Source: JBBQDK01 sp038319625
GTDB taxonomy: Bacteria > Pseudomonadota > Gammaproteobacteria > JBBQDK01
NCBI GenBank assembly: GCA_038319625.1
Contig: JBBQDK010000073.1
Span: 1-13,071 of the forward strand
Length of the DNA stretch: 13,071 nucleotides
Direction of reading: 5' to 3'
In this document: positions 4,565 through 13,071 of the stretch, piece by piece
How positions within the stretch are numbered: position 1 is the stretch's first letter
Layout: each line of letters opens with the position of its first letter
Made by a program: the position numbers and the translations under genes
The notes under the pieces: model-generated
Told to the model about the DNA's origin: nothing
What the model saw: only the letters and a program-made list of their open reading frames with translations
Databases searched by the model: none

Positions 4565-6016
4565 TCACTGCCGCCCGACGCTAGCCGGCTCTGCAACACT
4601 CCCGGTGGCCGGATCGACCCGGTCAGACTGCTCATTGCGCAGCTCGCGTAGGAAGTTCCGGAACTCCGGCGCCTGCGTCAGCAAGCGCCCGGCCAGTGCC
4701 CTCAGCGCATCGATCTGATCCGGGTGCAGGTGAAAGGTGGTCGGCATCGCATTGAATTGCGCCCGCTCAGCGGAATTCCTGATCTGATTGAATGTCAGCA
4801 CGGCAAAGTTCACGTCGACTTGCGCTGCTCCCGGCGCACGCATGGCATTGACGTGTTTCGCCCACATCAGAAAACCGCTTCTGGCCAGTGCCGCCGTCTC
4901 GTTGTTGAGAATGCCCAGTGAGGCGTCGAACGATGCGCTAAAGGTATCGAGTAGCCCTGGTGCGCGCCCGTGCTCGGACCACGGATACGGCGCATAGATC
5001 TGAGCGTTGGCGACGATAACCAGCACATGCCGCACGCGACGCAGCTGCTCCGGCGTGAACGCGCCGGCCATATCCGGTACGTCGCCGTACTGCGCCACCG
5101 GACTCATCATCGAACCGCGCACGCCGAGGTTATCGGTGACGCCGCCATCGACCAGGCGCAGGATCGGCATTTGCTTCGGATTATCGTAGCGTGACAAGGC
5201 CAGAGCCACGGCATAGCGACGCGAAAGCAAATCATCATGCGCCAGCGATTGCGCCACCCACGGCTGATGTCGTTGCGGGCAATCAGGGTAGTTGCGCAGT
5301 GCCATCGCCGCGAACGGCCCGGGCACGGCAGCTGACGCCATCACCGCGTTGGCTACCGGATAAGTCGACAGATCCGAGCAGAGAAAATCGAACTGCTGCT
5401 GGATGAAAGAAAACGTGGTGGCGTTGTTCAGATCGCTGGCGTTGAGGATGACCATCGGCAGACCTGCCGGCGACATGTCGGAGAAGGTCTTGCCATCCAA
5501 AAGTGTGCGATTGAGGTAGGCAGCCACCAGATCGCTGCGGTTGTAGTGGCGGTTAGCAATTGACAGCAGGTGATCGGGGCGCCTGAGCAGGCCCAGCAGC
5601 TCGCCTTGCCAGTTGCGGTACAGGAACCGGGTCCGGAAGTCGTCGAAAATGCGGTCGCCGAACAGGCCGTAGTACGCCGCGGTGTAGCTGCCGCCGGAAA
5701 CCGAGGTGATTACATCAACCAGATCGAGCAGTCGCGTCGGCTGCCCGCTCAACGGGACGTCGGTGTCCCGCAGCTGTTCCAGCACGCCGTAACTGAAAGC
5801 GGCCGCACGGGTGCCGCCTCCGGAAAACGCCAGCACGACGAAGGTGTCGCGGGGAGCGTGCGGAATTCGCGTCTTGAACTCGTAGCGATGCTCCACTCCC
5901 ACCGGCTTGATCCGGGTATTCCACGTGCGCGTGGCACATCCAGCAAGCCCGCACAGCACCACGCCAAGCAGCAGGCCGGACCAGTTGCGCCGCAAACGAC
6001 AAGTCACAGGCACCAT
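4565..6016 (-). CDS. Patatin-like phospholipase, predicted lipoprotein
   Basis: The 483-residue protein opens with a basic N-region, a hydrophobic stretch (LLLGVVLCG) and a lipobox, LAGC at 24-27, so it is probably anchored by a lipid on Cys27. The patatin fold follows: the oxyanion loop GGGTRAAAFSYG at 66-77, the nucleophile elbow SVSGGS with Ser107, and the catalytic Asp in VDGG at 289-292 (D290). The usual GxSxG elbow has Ser105 in place of its first Gly. These residues predict a Ser-Asp lipid acyl hydrolase acting in the cell envelope. GGGGGGAGGGG just upstream gives a strong ribosome site and supports this ATG. The gene lies 29 bases downstream of the DUF427 gene in the same direction. 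The end (PASVGRQ) approaches the IS91-like scrap, so the last residues may have been altered by that insertion. Confidence 0.9.
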   Translation of the reverse strand: MVPVTCRLRRNWSGLLLGVVLCGLAGCATRTWNTRIKPVGVEHRYEFKTRIPHAPRDTFVVLAFSGGGTRAAAFSYGVLEQLRDTDVPLSGQPTRLLDLVDVITSVSGGSYTAAYYGLFGDRIFDDFRTRFLYRNWQGELLGLLRRPDHLLSIANRHYNRSDLVAAYLNRTLLDGKTFSDMSPAGLPMVILNASDLNNATTFSFIQQQFDFLCSDLSTYPVANAVMASAAVPGPFAAMALRNYPDCPQRHQPWVAQSLAHDDLLSRRYAVALALSRYDNPKQMPILRLVDGGVTDNLGVRGSMMSPVAQYGDVPDMAGAFTPEQLRRVRHVLVIVANAQIYAPYPWSEHGRAPGLLDTFSASFDASLGILNNETAALARSGFLMWAKHVNAMRAPGAAQVDVNFAVLTFNQIRNSAERAQFNAMPTTFHLHPDQIDALRALAGRLLTQAPEFRNFLRELRNEQSDRVDPATGSVAEPASVGRQ

Positions 6017-6045
6017 GGTCCCCTCCCCCCGGAATCACATCCGTT

Positions 6046-6327
6046 TCAAGATTGTACGGTCACACCTTGCCAGAACGCGACATGCCCGCGGATCTCCGCG
6101 GCTGCGGGTTTGGGCTCCGGGTAGTACCAAGCCGCAGCAGGAATGACCTCGTTGTCGACGACGACATCGAAGTAACTGGCCGCGCCTTTCCAGGGACACA
6201 CTGAATGCCGGGTGCTGTCACGCAGGTGCTCACGTTTGAGCGACTCCGGCGGAAAATAGTGATTACCTTCGACTACAATCGTGTGTTCGCTCTCGGCAAT
6301 CACGCTCTCTTTCCATATGGCACGCAT
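6046..6327 (-). CDS. DUF427 domain protein
   Basis: The 93-residue product is a single DUF427 domain, a small beta-rich fold of unknown biochemical function. Family features visible are ESEHTIVVEGNHYFPPESL (12-30), the central HSVCPWKGAASYFDVVVD (41-58) with the conserved CPWKG, and AAAWYYPEPKPAAAEIRGHV (64-83). It has no signal peptide or membrane segment and is likely cytoplasmic. The ATG is preceded by GAGGGAAAACCC, a usable ribosome site. It is followed after 29 bases by the patatin-like lipoprotein gene and is probably co-transcribed with it. A 20-base inverted repeat lies 33-52 bases upstream of the start and could be its control site. Confidence 0.85.
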   Translation of the reverse strand: MRAIWKESVIAESEHTIVVEGNHYFPPESLKREHLRDSTRHSVCPWKGAASYFDVVVDNEVIPAAAWYYPEPKPAAAEIRGHVAFWQGVTVQS

Positions 6328-6359
6328 TGGGTTTTCCCTCGTTGCAGTTTGTCGGAAAG

Positions 6360-6379
6360 CGTGTGAAGCCGTTCACACG
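6360..6379. promoter_or_regulatory. 8-base inverted repeat upstream of the DUF427 gene
   Basis: CGTGTGAA (6360-6367), GCCG, TTCACACG (6372-6379) is a perfect eight-pair palindrome with a four-base centre. On the minus strand it is followed by CTTTCC, which is too short a T-run for a strong terminator. It lies 33-52 bases before the DUF427 start codon, where an operator would be expected. The stop codon of the OsmC-like scrap lies inside it. It may be an operator or a weak terminator for the kinase transcript. Confidence 0.35.
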
Positions 6380-6508
6380 GGCGTGTCTGGAACATCGTCT
6401 CCCGTGGCACGCGTACGCACCTCTCCACTCAGCTCGATGCACGGGGCAATGATCGACGATCGCCATCAGTTGCTGCGCGATGGCTGGATCGGTTGATACC
6501 CACCTGAT
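6373..6508 (-). pseudogene. OsmC-like C-terminal fragment with a frameshift
   Basis: Right after the kinase stop codon, the minus strand encodes STDPAIAQQLMAIVDHCPVHR. This has the shape of the OsmC/Ohr-type C-terminus, where the second active-site Cys sits in ADxCPVHR. Directly after CPVHR the reading must move to another frame to continue ELSGEVRTRATGDDVPDTPV and a TGA at 6373-6375, matching the family's last beta strand (LxxEVxIxT). The N-terminal half of an OsmC protein is absent; the upstream sequence is the kinase gene. It looks like the tail of a deleted peroxide-reductase gene, but the match is short and made by eye. Confidence 0.4.
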
Positions 6509-6511
6509 GCA

Positions 6512-7657
6512 TCACCCGACTGCGTCATCTCTCCACTGAACCGAAACCCGGGTCCCAAGACCAGGTGTGGATTCGACGCTTAACTGCGCGCCCGCCGTAT
6601 CGGCGCGCTCGCGCATAATCCTCAGTCCCCAGCCATGGTTCATGTCAGGAGGACGATCCGTCGTTGGAACAAATCCGCAGCCATCATCCGAGATGGTCAG
6701 GCGGAGGGACCGGGGTGTAGAGTCCAGCGTCACTACGGCTGTCTGCGCCCGGGCGTATTTGGCCACGTTGGCGAGCGCCTCCTGGGCAATGCGAAAGAAC
6801 GCCTCTTCCGTAGCCGGCGGCAATCGGTGAGCCGGCCCTTGCGCTATCACAGACGTTGCCACGTCCGTACGTTTCGCGAATTGATCAACGAACCAGCGTA
6901 GCGCCGGTGTCAGTCCGTGGTCGTCCAAGACCGCAGGCCGCAACTCGGATATTACATCCCGGATGCTCTCCATGGTCTCTTCCACCAATTGCAGTGAATC
7001 GGCTAACCGCATACCGATTTGCGTTGTCTGACCGGGTGATATCTGGCTTTCCAAAATATTCAAATTGATGCTCAACACGGTCAGCTTCAGCCCGACAAGG
7101 TCGTGCAGGTGGTTGGCGAGCTCTCGTCGCTCGGACTCATGTACCGCGACCAACCTTCGTGAGACATTGCCCGCTTCAAGTTTCTCGTTTTGTACTTTGA
7201 TCAGCCGCGCATGAGTTTCGCTGGCATCCACCAACCTTATCCAGATGTGAAGCAGCCCCGCCATGAGCAACAATGCCACGACATCGAGCACCCGGTTGAG
7301 GAAGAATGGGTCACTCAGTGTGAACCTGTCCGGTGGAATCTGCAGGAAGTACACAGCGAACGTGGTGATTGTGAGTAAGGCCGTCAGGACCCAGAGCAGC
7401 CGGCGACTGCGCGTGACGCCGGCAAGCATCAAGGGAAGACCATAGATCGTGGCTATGTCGAGCTCGTTCCAGGTGCTGATGTCCGCGCTGACCAGGCCGA
7501 GCGTAACCACAAACACGGTAATGTGTACGGTACGATTGGATATCAGATGCGATCTGACAAAGTTCGGCGCCATCATACGAGCGGTATGTCCCAACTGAGT
7601 CAACCTCCGCGGCCAGAAGTACGCATCGCCGCAGGCTTCCATGCCATTCTTCGCCAA
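6512..7657 (-). CDS. Membrane sensor histidine kinase, HisKA_3 (NarX/DegS-like) type
   Basis: The 381-residue frame has a short N-terminal region with about four hydrophobic segments (about 42-60, 70-81, 87-105, 122-141). A coiled linker follows, then the HisKA_3 dimerisation motif ESERRELANHLHDLVGLKLT (about 173-193). His185 in HLHD is the likely phosphorylated residue. The ATPase domain shows an N-box (QEALANVAKYA), a G1 box (DDGCGF) and a G2 box (GWGLRIMRERA). The sensor part has no recognised ligand-binding domain. The start is uncertain. The longest frame begins with TTG at 7657 and no ribosome site; a TTG at 7594 has GGAGG nine bases upstream, and ATG codons occur at 7642 and 7576. It begins close after the SDR stop (7670), and no response regulator is in the window. 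Confidence 0.85.
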   Translation of the reverse strand: MAKNGMEACGDAYFWPRRLTQLGHTARMMAPNFVRSHLISNRTVHITVFVVTLGLVSADISTWNELDIATIYGLPLMLAGVTRSRRLLWVLTALLTITTFAVYFLQIPPDRFTLSDPFFLNRVLDVVALLLMAGLLHIWIRLVDASETHARLIKVQNEKLEAGNVSRRLVAVHESERRELANHLHDLVGLKLTVLSINLNILESQISPGQTTQIGMRLADSLQLVEETMESIRDVISELRPAVLDDHGLTPALRWFVDQFAKRTDVATSVIAQGPAHRLPPATEEAFFRIAQEALANVAKYARAQTAVVTLDSTPRSLRLTISDDGCGFVPTTDRPPDMNHGWGLRIMRERADTAGAQLSVESTPGLGTRVSVQWRDDAVG

Positions 7658-7669
7658 TGGCCGCGTCGC

Positions 7670-8434
7670 CTACAGTCCCGGACTGCTGTGCATAATACCA
7701 CCGTCGGCAAAGATCGTGGTGGCCGTCATGTAGCTCGCGCCATCACCCGCGAGAAACGCCACCAGGCTTGCGATTTCCTCAGGGCGGGCCATACGACCAA
7801 GCGGAATCGCGGCGTCGAGTTTCTGCAACAGCGCCGTATCGCTCATGGTGGACAGGTTAATCGGAGTCGCCACCGCGCCGGGGCCGACGCCGACGACGAG
7901 GATGCCATGCGGGGCCAATTCGACTCCCGCCGTGCGTGTGAGCATGCGCATCCCCCCCTTGGACAGGCAATAGGCGGTGTTACCCGGCATCGGCCAGTCT
8001 TCGTGCACGGAGCTGATGTTGATGATGCGGCCGCCGCCCTGCTTGATCATTTGCCGCGCGGCGAGCTGGGTACCGAAGAACGCACTCTTGAGATTTACGG
8101 CGAGTACCTTTTCGTATTGCGCCTCGGTCGTGTCGAGCACCGAGGTGCGCGTCTCGACGCCGGCGTTGTTGACCATGATATCCACGCGCCCGAACGCCTC
8201 GACGGCCGCAGCGATCAGACGCTCCAGGTCGGCGACTTTGCTGACGTCGGCCTGCACCCCGATAACGCTGTCACCGAGGGCGCTGACCTGCTTTTCCAGT
8301 GCCTCGGTCGCTTCGGGATGCGCAACGTAGTCGATGACGATGTTGGCACCCTGCCGAGCGAGTTCCAGCACAATCGCTAGTCCGATACCGCTGTTACCGC
8401 CGGTGACGATGGCGACTTTGCCTTTTAGCTTCAT
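7670..8434 (-). CDS. SDR-family dehydrogenase, glucose-1-dehydrogenase-like
   Basis: The 254-residue protein is a classical short-chain dehydrogenase. It has the Rossmann glycine motif TGGNSGIG (11-18), NNAG (89-92), the active-site serine in NISSVHE (139-145) and the YCLSK catalytic Tyr155/Lys159 pair. The stretch HEDWPMPGNTAYCLSKGGMR and the C-terminal FADGGIMHSSPG resemble bacterial glucose 1-dehydrogenases. Asp35 after the second strand would favour NAD over NADP, by general SDR rules. It likely oxidises a free sugar or other secondary alcohol in the cytoplasm. GGAG lies eight bases before the ATG. The gene follows the MFS gene after 45 bases in the same direction, placing it as the fourth member of the glycosidase-GMC-MFS operon. 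The substrate is inferred only by family and context. Confidence 0.9.
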   Translation of the reverse strand: MKLKGKVAIVTGGNSGIGLAIVLELARQGANIVIDYVAHPEATEALEKQVSALGDSVIGVQADVSKVADLERLIAAAVEAFGRVDIMVNNAGVETRTSVLDTTEAQYEKVLAVNLKSAFFGTQLAARQMIKQGGGRIINISSVHEDWPMPGNTAYCLSKGGMRMLTRTAGVELAPHGILVVGVGPGAVATPINLSTMSDTALLQKLDAAIPLGRMARPEEIASLVAFLAGDGASYMTATTIFADGGIMHSSPGL

Positions 8435-8479
8435 GACGCTACTCCGTGAGTGGGTGATAGTTGACGTTCGGATCGAGCT

Positions 8480-9709
8480 TCAAATTCGCCCGTGTGGCGC
8501 GGCCGGAATGATTCCGGCGGGACGCCGGGCGATGAGTACAGCGACCACCGCGAGCGCCAGTGCGACGACGGTCGTCCCGCCGAAGATCGTGTCCAGGCTC
8601 AGGCCCGCTCGGGCCTGCAAGGGCCCGACGCCGAAGGCCGCGATGCCGTAACCGAGCTGGTAGAACGCAATCAACCCGCCCGCGACCGATGCACTGATGG
8701 TCTTGAGTTCCACCTGACCGAAGCTGATGGCGAGTGGCAACAGTGCCGAGCAAGCCAGACCGGCCAGTGCAAACGCCGCGATACCGGGAAGCGGGTGGCC
8801 CGGACGCAGGAAGGCGGTGGCAATAAAGGCGATAGCTATTAGTAGGGGGAGGACCTGACAGACGATGCGTTCGGAAAGCCATTTATCGATGGCGGCAAAC
8901 AGGATGCGCCCGACTGTCACCATACTCCAAAACGCGGTCAGAGCGAGTGCCGCCTGCGTCGCGCTCGCGTTAATTTGCTGGGCCATGTACAGCGACGCCC
9001 AGTTGCCATTCATGGTTTCACACACGCCGTACAACAGCGCGAATGCGGCAAACACCCAGAACCGGGCCGGAAATCCGGCGTGCCCGTGTTTCAGTCGGGA
9101 GTCGTCGGTCTGCGTGTTCCCACTCAACGGCAGCCGTGCACTGAATAACAGCAAGCTCAGGAGTAGCACGCCGACCAATACCGGCAATCCCCACCAGATT
9201 CCCAGGCCGACGAACAGCGCAACAAAGACCGGCGCCAGTGCGGTCCCCGCGCCGAGTAGCGCGTTCAGCGCCAGCACTGCTCTGTCCACCTTGCGCGGGA
9301 AGAACCCGGCCGCGAAGGTGTTCAGCGCCGGCACCGTCAACCCGAAACCGGCACCGAGGCAACTCGTGGCGGCGAGCAGGACAGCATAAGCCAGCGTGCG
9401 CTCATTCATCACAAACCCGCTCGCCACGAGCAACAGCATCGCCAACAGATTCGCAACGAGTCCCAGTAAAAAGATGCGCCTGGCACCGAGGCGTCGAGTC
9501 AAGGCGGCGCCCAGTAGCGCTGCACCAATCGCCATGATCGCCTGTGGCACGAACATCCCGCCATATTGCGTGCTCGAGAGGCCGTACTGGCTCGCGCTGG
9601 TGAAAATGGTGCTGGCAGCCGGAAACGTGACCAGGGCAATACCTTGAACCAAGCCGGCGCCGTACACAGCCACCCTTTCCTTACCGTGCGCCGTCCGACC
9701 GCTCGTCAT
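8480..9709 (-). CDS. Major facilitator superfamily transporter
   Basis: About 409 residues with roughly twelve hydrophobic helices and the loop signature RRLGARRIFLLG between helices 2 and 3, typical of MFS proteins. A polar central loop (about NTQTDDSRLKHGHAG) separates the two six-helix halves. It should carry a small solute across the inner membrane; neighbouring genes suggest a sugar, sugar acid or related product. The frame is open further upstream, to 9844, but the start MTSGRTAHGKERV at 9709 is chosen. Its ATG overlaps the GMC stop codon in ATGA (9706-9709), the upstream stretch lacks transporter-like sequence, and the helices begin soon after. Its stop lies 45 bases before the SDR start. 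Transport direction and substrate are not evident. Confidence 0.88.
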   Translation of the reverse strand: MTSGRTAHGKERVAVYGAGLVQGIALVTFPAASTIFTSASQYGLSSTQYGGMFVPQAIMAIGAALLGAALTRRLGARRIFLLGLVANLLAMLLLVASGFVMNERTLAYAVLLAATSCLGAGFGLTVPALNTFAAGFFPRKVDRAVLALNALLGAGTALAPVFVALFVGLGIWWGLPVLVGVLLLSLLLFSARLPLSGNTQTDDSRLKHGHAGFPARFWVFAAFALLYGVCETMNGNWASLYMAQQINASATQAALALTAFWSMVTVGRILFAAIDKWLSERIVCQVLPLLIAIAFIATAFLRPGHPLPGIAAFALAGLACSALLPLAISFGQVELKTISASVAGGLIAFYQLGYGIAAFGVGPLQARAGLSLDTIFGGTTVVALALAVVAVLIARRPAGIIPAAPHGRI

Positions 9710-11246
9710 GCGATACGTTGCAGCAGATGCTCGCCCACGCGCAAGGCATTGGCAATGGCAGTCAACGACGGATTCACCGCGCCGATGCTCGGAAAGAAAC
9801 TCGTATCCACGACGTACAGGTTGTCGAGATCGTGGGTCTTGCAATTGACGTCGAGTACCGAGGTTTTCGGATCGGTGCCGAACCGGCAGGTGCCGGACTG
9901 GTGGGCGACGCCGGCGATGGGGATGTATTTTCCCATATAGAGCGTGTTTGGGATCAGGTGCGGGTGCATGTCCATGTGCTTCAGCATCGTTTGCAATTTT
10001 TGGCGCAGCCGGGTGACGGCTTCCACATTCGTGGGCTCGTAATGCAGCTGGATTTCACCCTTGGCGTTTACGGTCACGCGGTTTTGTGGCAGTGGCAGAT
10101 CTTCGCTGGTGAGCCAAAAATCCACGGCGTGCCGCGCTATCTGGTCCAGTGTGAAGCCGGGCGCGAATTTCGGCGCATCCTCCTTGAACATGGGCCCTTG
10201 CGACTTGCCGAGCATCTGGATATTGCCGAGCGGAAACTCGTAGTCGGGTGCGCCAAGGTAAAAGTCATTGATCGTCAGTGTCTTCTGAAACACGGTTGGG
10301 TTCTCGCGCTTTGAAAGCGCGATGAGCGCGATGGCGTTGTGAAACATATAGTGACGACCCACCCTGTCCGAACCATTGGCCAGACCGTGCGGATACTTGT
10401 CGTTGGCCGACATCAGGAGCAGGCGCGCGGAATTGGCCGCGCCGCAGGATACGATGACAATGCTGCCGGTGTATTCCTCGCGCTGACCGGCGCGCTCCGC
10501 GATCACTTTGGTGACCGTGTGTCCGCCGGGGTCGGTTTCAAGTCGTTGCACCTGGGTGTTGCGTAACAGTTTGACGTTCGGATAGTTCAGTGCGGGCCTG
10601 ACAGCGATGACTTCCGCGTCCGCCTTGGCGTGCACCAGGCAGGGATAGCCGTCACAGGTATTGCAGCGAATACACTGACTGTAAGGCCGGTCCGCCTCGT
10701 CGAGCATGATGGCGCAGGGTGCGTACGCCGGTTGATAACCCGCACGCCGTAAACCATCGGCCATTTCCTGGATGCGCGGTTCGTGACTCACGGGCGGGTA
10801 CGCATAGGGCGCGCTGGCCGGTGGCTCGGTAGGGTCATCGCCGCGTCGGCCGTGAACGTGGTAGAGCTGCTCGGCCTGCGTGTAGTAGGGTTCGAGGTCT
10901 TCGTAACGAATCGGCCAGTCGGGCGTCATGCCGTCCGCCGTGCGGTGGGCACTAAAGTCCCGCTGTCGTAGCCGAAACATCGCGGCACCGAACATCTTGG
11001 TCGCGCCGCCCACGAAGTAATGAACACCCGGCTGGAACGGTGTGCCGTTCGAGTCGTACCACGCGTCCTTCGACACGTAACGGTTATCCACGAAGACGTC
11101 GGCCGGATGCCAATTTTCTTTTTCGCGTGGCAAGTAATCGCCGCGTTCGAGGATGAGAATGCGTTTACCGGAGGGCGCGAGCTTCAGCGCCAGCGTGCCG
11201 CCGCCGGCCCCGCTGCCGATGATGATGAAATCGTAGTGATCCATAC

Positions 11247-11250
<4 letters not shown>
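9706..11250 (-). CDS. GMC-family FAD-dependent oxidoreductase with a cysteine cluster
   Basis: The 514-residue protein begins with an FAD-binding motif DFIIIGSGAGGG (7-18). ILILERGDYLP (31-41) follows, then GGATKMFGAAMFRLR (81-95), the second flavin segment. The C-terminal GMC domain has the active-site pair His450 (HQSGTCRFG) and Asn493 (NPSLTAIANALR). It should oxidise an alcohol group, most often of a sugar or polyol, at the flavin. Unusually for simple GMC oxidases, residues 193-204 contain four cysteines (CIRCNTCDGYPC), a ferredoxin-like spacing that could bind an Fe-S cluster or metal. No signal peptide is visible. Translation is probably coupled on both sides: its ATG overlaps the glycoside-hydrolase stop (ATGA at 11247-11250), and its stop overlaps the MFS start (9706-9709). 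The natural electron acceptor is unknown. Confidence 0.9.

Positions 11251-13071
<1,821 letters not shown>

Noticed and set aside
6263..6466. 67-codon minus-strand gene between kinase and DUF427
   Set aside because: It overlaps the DUF427 start, and only its first part resembles OsmC; it is better explained as a frameshifted scrap.
7523..8380. 285-codon open frame on the plus strand
   Set aside because: It is antisense to the SDR gene and the kinase start; the Arg/His/Gly-rich product has no recognisable domain.
8439..8882. 147-codon minus-strand frame
   Set aside because: It lies in another frame within the MFS gene and has a low-complexity Arg/Gly/Pro composition.
9710..9844. N-terminal extension of the MFS protein to 9844
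   Set aside because: The extra 45 residues have no transporter features and overlap the GMC C-terminus; the ATGA overlap at 9706-9709 gives a better start.

Overview
The window reads as proteobacterial chromosome, probably beta- or gammaproteobacterial: moderately high GC, Shine-Dalgarno-led genes, a lipoprotein patatin, an SDR dehydrogenase, a NarX-type histidine kinase, and IS6, IS91-like and group II intron remnants. I cannot name the genus. Every convincing gene lies on the minus strand, so transcription runs from high to low coordinates. The only plus-strand candidate is a 26-residue open tail at the very left edge.

Right part (about 13071-7670): a tight carbohydrate-oxidation-type operon. 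It holds the C-terminal part of an MGH1/GH63-like glycoside hydrolase (its start lies beyond the window), a GMC-family FAD oxidoreductase, an MFS transporter and a glucose-1-dehydrogenase-like SDR. The first three genes are joined by two 4-base ATGA stop/start overlaps, and the SDR follows 45 bases later. A membrane histidine kinase of the HisKA_3 type follows, with no response regulator in view. The likely theme is release, import or export, and oxidation of a sugar or sugar derivative; the substrate cannot be read from the sequence.

Middle part (about 6512-4565): a frameshifted scrap resembling the OsmC C-terminus, a 20-base inverted repeat, a DUF427 protein and a patatin-like lipoprotein phospholipase.

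Left part (about 4560-1): a scarred accessory region. A visibly AT-richer cassette (about 4370-3020) encodes a methionine-rich DUF6789-like membrane protein, a CxxC peroxiredoxin-like protein and the first codons of a truncated exported protein. The cassette is bracketed by an IS91-like transposase N-terminal scrap on one side and, on the other, by a group II intron 3' remnant (maturase pseudogene plus a well-preserved domain V) followed by an IS91-like C-terminal scrap. Further left are a broken paralogue of a calcium-loop exported protein, a membrane protein with zinc-ribbon half-sites at both ends, the intact calcium-loop exported protein, a multiply damaged IS6-family transposase remnant, and a short stretch with a 14-base inverted repeat.

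No tRNA, rRNA, CRISPR array or intact mobile element was found. The most notable structures are the overlapping glycosidase-GMC-MFS-SDR operon, the IS/intron-bracketed redox cassette, and the duplicated calcium-loop gene flanking the zinc-ribbon membrane protein. None can be claimed as a new system from sequence reading alone.
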